From Larix sibirica (Eukaryota; Streptophyta; Pinopsida; Pinales; Pinaceae): a DNA stretch of 11,191 bases. A model generated the notes under the pieces. It had not been told where the DNA came from. It searched no databases and worked only from the letters and a program-made list of their open reading frames with translations. Below are positions 7,543-11,191 of the stretch, one piece after another. Where the stretch lies: the NCBI GenBank assembly GCA_004151065.3, contig NWUY0300033902.1, positions 1 through 11,191 on the forward strand. Reading direction: 5' to 3'. How positions within the stretch are numbered: the stretch's first letter is position 1; every line of letters starts with the position of its first letter. Made by a program: the position numbers and the translations under genes.

Positions 7543-9837
7543 TTGTCCCTCCATGGAAGGGGTACAATTGAGGATATACGCCTCTTTGAGAGGCTACGAC
7601 TAAAAACATATGGATTGCAAGTGGACTTAACTTTTCTAGAACGCTACAGAGACACTAAGATTATTCCTGGACATGCAAGGGTTCGACATCATCTTCATAG
7701 ACAACATAACGACGCCCTTACTAAAACATAGTGCATTCTGGTTAAAAGGGAACTACATAGGGTTCGTGAACGTTTGAGTAGTTTGAACAAAGAAGCATTT
7801 TACTTGCATTTACGTCCATCTAATCACTTACGTAAGGATCTATGGTAGATATCTAAAGTTGGCTCAGCGACCAAAGTAGAGAAGGCTCTGCGTGAGGCAA
7901 ATAAGAGAAAAAAAATGATAAATTTAAACATTTATCAAATGAACCAAAGCAACCAGATGATTATCATGATGTTAAAAAAGAAACCAGCGTGATAAATCTT
8001 TCTGATAAGGTCCTTGATGTCCCCTAAATGAGTATTTTGGAACGTGGGCTAAACTTGGTGGCACCCAAATCGATTCACGTGGAAGATATTATTTGGAAAA
8101 TAGAAGATTCTATCTGTTCTATACCGGTAGAAAGCGCTAAAACTATAAGACAAGACTGTACGGCCATTCTTAGAAAAAGCCAAACTTCCAAAAAGAAACA
8201 TCAACAGAAGAGGCTAAGGCATTAAGAAATATGAAAAAATAATAAAGACATCATTATTCTTAGAGCAGACAAGGGGAACGCCAATGTGGTTCTAAATCGT
8301 AGTGACTATGATAAGAAAATGACAGAGCATCGGGAACTAGTGGCAACTATATGAAATTAAACAAGGACCCCAGCAGTAAGGTTAGTCACCAATGCCATTA
8401 TGAAGTCTTCATTGGATAATTCCATTAAAACAAAAATCATCCCAAAAAACTCGGCCATCCCTCGTATTTATGGTCTTCCAAAAATACACAAAGAGGGATT
8501 TCTGTTGGAGAGTGAACACCATCGGGGCTCCAACTTATAGATTGGCTAAACTGTTTGCTAAGAAGCTAGAGCCACTAGTATGTTCTCTTCCTATTTCATA
8601 AAAGATTCAAGAGATTTTGTAAGTATAGTCAAAAGCAAAAGATTGGAAAAGGATGATATGTTGGTGAGTTTTGACGTCATCTCCCTTTTCACCAAGGTTC
8701 CCTTGAATGAAGCAATGGAGATCATTGAAGGCATGACTAATTGAGAAACTGCAAGCCTGGTTGGTATTTGTCTTAGGTTCACCTATTTTACCTTTTGTGG
8801 GACCTTATTCGAACATATTGATGGTATTGCAATGGGGTCTCCTTTGTCTCCTATCATGGCAAACATTTTTATGGAGAACTTTAAGAAGATTGCCTTGTTC
8901 TCATCCCCATTGCATCCCAAATTGTGGAAGCGATTTGTGGATGATACTAATGTGGTGTGGCCGCATGGTAGGGAGAAACTAGAAGAATTCTTAGTACACC
9001 TAAACAATCAATCTGACCACATAAAATTTACAATGGAAATTTAAGATAAGGACTGCCTACCATTCCTTGATGTTATGATAACGAAAAAAACAGATGGTTC
9101 TCTTGCTCACCAGGTTTATCATAAAAAAAATCACACGGATAGATACCTAAATGCTAACTCCCATCATCATCCCTCCCAAAAGTTTGGCGTCCTACGCATC
9201 CTGACCAATCGTGCAATCAGAATATCCAACTTGGATCGCCTTGATAATGAGCTTATCCATCTCAGGAAAGTCTTCAAGATGAACAGCTAAAAGGATCCCT
9301 TAATTAGACAATCCTTCAAGAGAGCTGAAGAAGGAACTCATATCAAAAGTATAGAGGACAACAAGAGCGCTAGAGTTACTCTTCCTTACATTGAAGGGGT
9401 TACTGATCAAATTGATAGGCTTCTGAAGAAAAAAGATATTAATACTGCTTTCTCCCCTCTAAACACAATAGGAAGGATGTTGGACTCCGCAAAGGGTGCA
9501 AGTGACAAAAATAATGGTACAAGGTCTACTTAATCCCATGTTCTTGTGGAAGAGAATATGTTGGAGAAACAGGTAGGTCGATGAATATTAGAATAAAAGA
9601 ACACCAGACTGCCATTATTCGAATCATGTAAACAAATTCGCTTTAGCAGATCATTCAAGCTTAACAAAACACCAAATTTGCTTTGTAAAGGCCAAATTTA
9701 TTGTGTCAGAGGGTCATTACAACAGAAGACGCTTAAGGGAGGTGGTGGAGTTTGAGAAACATGATAATAACCAACAGAAAGAAGATGGATTAAAGATAAG
9801 TGACAAATACAAACCAATCATTCAAACCATAAGGTAA
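7543..9837 (+). pseudogene. PLE RT / GIY-YIG endonuclease ORF, copy 2, multiply broken
   Basis: Seen, in order: N-terminal region 'FLERYRDTKIIPGHARVRHH' (7633-7692) and 'LHLRPSNHLRKDLW'; 'NLSDKVLDVP' and 'LERGLNLVAP' (about 7996-8066); 'RADKGNANVV' (8262-8291); 'YGLPKIHK' (8469-8492); motif A 'SFDVISLFTKVPLNEAM' with Asp at 8673-8675; motif B 'GIAMGSPLSPIMANIFMENF' (from 8826); catalytic 'KRFVDDTNVVW' (Asp-Asp 8940-8945); 'FLDVMITKKTDGSLAHQVYH'; 'NSHHHPSQKFGVL'; GIY-YIG 'VYLIPCSCGREYVGETGR' (9524-9577) followed by 'RIKEH'; last stop TAA 9835-9837. Known: these motifs and their order define Penelope-type RT fused to GIY-YIG. Broken by TAG 7729-7731, TAG 7846-7848, a frameshift near 7910-7925, TAA 8025-8027, frame changes near 8500-8590, TGA 8742-8744, TAA 9042-9044, TAA at about 9629 and others. 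No authentic start is visible. The catalytic residues survive, but the protein cannot be made. Confidence 0.93.
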
Positions 9838-10072
9838 GATAATGTAAGTCTCAATGCTCAATGATGTTATGTGCATAAGTTCTCAAGCTGACCCTGCTAG
9901 CTAAAGGATAATTAATTATCATGATTAAAACTAAAGTATTTATGGTTTTGTTGGACCATTATTGCACTCCTCGACTTTTCTCCTTCCTCCTGAAGATGAA
10001 CTTCACTTTAGAAGTTCAAAATGTCGAGACTTCTAAAAAAATTCACACAGGATAATTCCTTTACCTCTCAAA
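9838..10072 (+). repeat. PLE 3' tail, copy 2
   Basis: Repeat of 7268-7500, same strand, with scattered substitutions. It contains the second hammerhead-like segment. The two tails stop matching at the same point, after 'ctctcaaa' (7501/10072), which defines the element's 3' end: copy 1 continues into copy 2, and copy 2 continues into unrelated sequence. Confidence 0.75.
9987..10028 (+). ncRNA. Hammerhead-ribozyme-like motif, PLE copy 2 (core mutated)
   Basis: Same layout as 7417-7458: CTC (9987-9989), core CTGAAGA (9990-9996), T, stem II GAACTTC (9998-10004) with GAAGTTC (10011-10017), loop ACTTTA, then AAAATGTC and GAG (10026-10028). Stem II is a perfect seven-pair helix, where copy 1 has two G-U pairs at the same positions, so the helix is kept by paired or wobble changes. 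The conserved GAAA is AAAA here and the following C is T, so this copy should be catalytically dead. Confidence 0.4.
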
Positions 10073-11191
10073 AAACTCATTATTGCCAAATCAAATAACC
10101 TTGACTCCAAGAAACAAATATATAACTAGGGTGATCCTTGATATATGATCAATATATAACTCACATTGTCCCTACGCAACCAATAGTTCCACTCAATCTA
10201 TCAACCCTAAATGGATGGGGCTTGCCACTTGGTATGTCAACCCCGAACAAATGGTGGCTTACTAGTCAATCTCTCAAGTCTAAATGGTGGGGGCCTGCCA
10301 AAGGCTTAAATATGGTCTCAAGGACCACCTGCCATGTCCCATCCTCTTACTTTCAAAGCAGGGTGTTCCTCCAAGATGGATGACCAACCAATGACATGAA
10401 GCTTCTCTAAGGAAAAATGTTGGTTAAGAACATGAAATGATTGATCATCATCCAAGAGTTGAATGCATTCATGAATCCCCCAAACATTGGTTTCTGCACA
10501 TGATGTCACTTCATTGGATCATTTGCTCTGCTGGTTGGCACATTTTGATGCAGCAAAAGACCCCTTCCAAGGTTGCTGCTACAGGAAATTTGCATCATAT
10601 ATGCTTAGATCATTCTTAGATTTGGATATATGCTTCCTAATGATGTTAGAAGGATAGGAATAGGCTTGTTTGTTGTTGTTTGAGGTCAGGATCAACCTAG
10701 ATTCTACACATAGATTTTCCAAATTTTATTTTATTGATTGTTTACTATACATGTATGCTCATAAATCAAGATTTAGTGTTGCTCACCATTGTATGAGGAC
10801 ATGATAATAATGTCACATCTACAAGAATGCTCAGAAATATCCCATAAATGCTCCTTTCATGGACAAATCCACTTAGAATTGAATGCAACCCTTCTTACTA
10901 TTGTTTTATGGCCGATGGAGGTGAAAGTGCTCATAAATGTAAATAAGGACTCCTTTTAACCCTATTGATTCAACATAGTGCACAGGTCTGATAATTGATC
11001 TCTAGATATCATTCATCATGATGCATGATTATGACAGCCTTGTTATGATTGGGAGAAGAGGATTACCAAGAGTGGAAGGGCTTAATGCTCTCATCTATTG
11101 ACCATTTTGCAACACATTGTTGGTATCACTAAACCTTATTTGACCCTCTTTCCACTTAAGATGTGTTGATGTATTTGTAACTTCGGAAGAC
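10073..11191. other. Unassigned 3' flank, no gene recognised
   Basis: No family is recognised. Overlapping open frames on both strands at 10138-10383 (+), 10318-10509 (-) and 10437-10619 (+) are 60-81 codons, lack motifs, and cannot all be real. A locally GC-richer stretch at 10200-10300 repeats a short theme (AAATGGATGGGGCTTGCC, AAATGGTGGC, AAATGGTGGGGGCCTGCC). From 10620 to the window end I see nothing beyond ordinary AT-rich sequence. Confidence 0.4.

Larger units (their letters stand above)
7502..10072 (+). mobile_element. Penelope-like retroelement, copy 2 (near full-length, decayed; Dryad-type)
   Basis: Seen: a body of about 2.57 kb directly following the end of copy 1, in the same orientation. 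In order it shows an N-terminal region, RT motifs, connector, GIY-YIG endonuclease and a tail ending in the same '..tacctctcaaa' as copy 1. Known: canonical PLEs have RT-endonuclease ORFs of this order and are common in animals; in plants the GIY-YIG-bearing type is known from conifers. Inferred: an old conifer PLE. No poly-A tail or target-site duplication was identified, and the 5' edge is set only by where copy 1 ends. Confidence 0.93.

Noticed and set aside
8783-9007. Minus-strand and alternate plus-strand open frames over RT copy 2 (8783-9007 -, 8761-8982 +)
   Set aside because: They are shadows of the RT frame that encodes motif B and the FVDD motif.
7517-9837. Intact or domesticated plant reverse transcriptase gene
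   Set aside because: There are at least seven in-frame stops plus several frameshifts across the ORF, and no copy retains an uninterrupted catalytic domain from motif A through GIY-YIG.
10138-10619. Protein-coding gene in the right flank (open frames on both strands)
   Set aside because: The frames are 60-81 codons, mutually overlapping on opposite strands, and have no recognisable motif or splice context.

Overview
The window looks like repeat-dominated, AT-rich DNA from a seed plant, most probably a conifer. Two signals point there together. Two LTR-type modules carry the sequence TGGTATCAGAGC, which is the complement of the 3' end of plant initiator tRNA-Met (the animal tRNA ends differently). 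The right half holds two decayed copies of a canonical Penelope-like retroelement (PLE) with a C-terminal GIY-YIG endonuclease. Among land plants such elements are known to me only from conifers (the 'Dryad' family, explained in the literature by ancient horizontal transfer from arthropods). No intact protein-coding gene, tRNA, rRNA or CRISPR array is visible.

Layout. 1-2651: two diverged direct copies of an LTR end + primer-binding site + leader module (about 74-742 and 1979-2651), separated by about 1.2 kb without recognisable coding. Both copies are followed by a PBS, so this is not a simple LTR-internal-LTR element but a tandem or recombined arrangement. 2700-4828: a degenerate, intron-rich gene on the + strand. 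At least six short exons are separated by GT-AG introns of about 90-105 bases. The middle exons resemble the plant Transposase_24 (Ptta/En/Spm-like) family; stops and frameshifts make it a pseudogene. 4829-6190: mostly featureless AT-rich sequence with two weak exon candidates near 5077-5345.

6191-10072: two PLE copies head to tail on the + strand. Copy 1 (about 6212-7500) is 5'-truncated just before RT motif B, and its truncation point is marked by a 69/66-base tandem duplication. Copy 2 (about 7502-10072) starts immediately where copy 1 ends and is close to full length: N-terminal region, RT motifs including the catalytic Asp regions, and GIY-YIG domain, all broken by stops and frameshifts. 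Both share a 3' tail of about 235 bases that contains a hammerhead-ribozyme-like fold (7417-7458 and 9987-10028). The upstream partial copy therefore acts as the 'pseudo-LTR' typical of PLEs. 10073-11191: nothing recognisable.

How the parts work together: in a live PLE the pseudo-LTR would supply promoter and ribozyme upstream of the single ORF, whose RT and endonuclease would prime and copy the RNA at the target. Here everything is decayed and no active system is expected. The most interesting points are the plant-hosted PLE tandem, its ribozyme-like tail, and the intron-rich transposase-like pseudogene.
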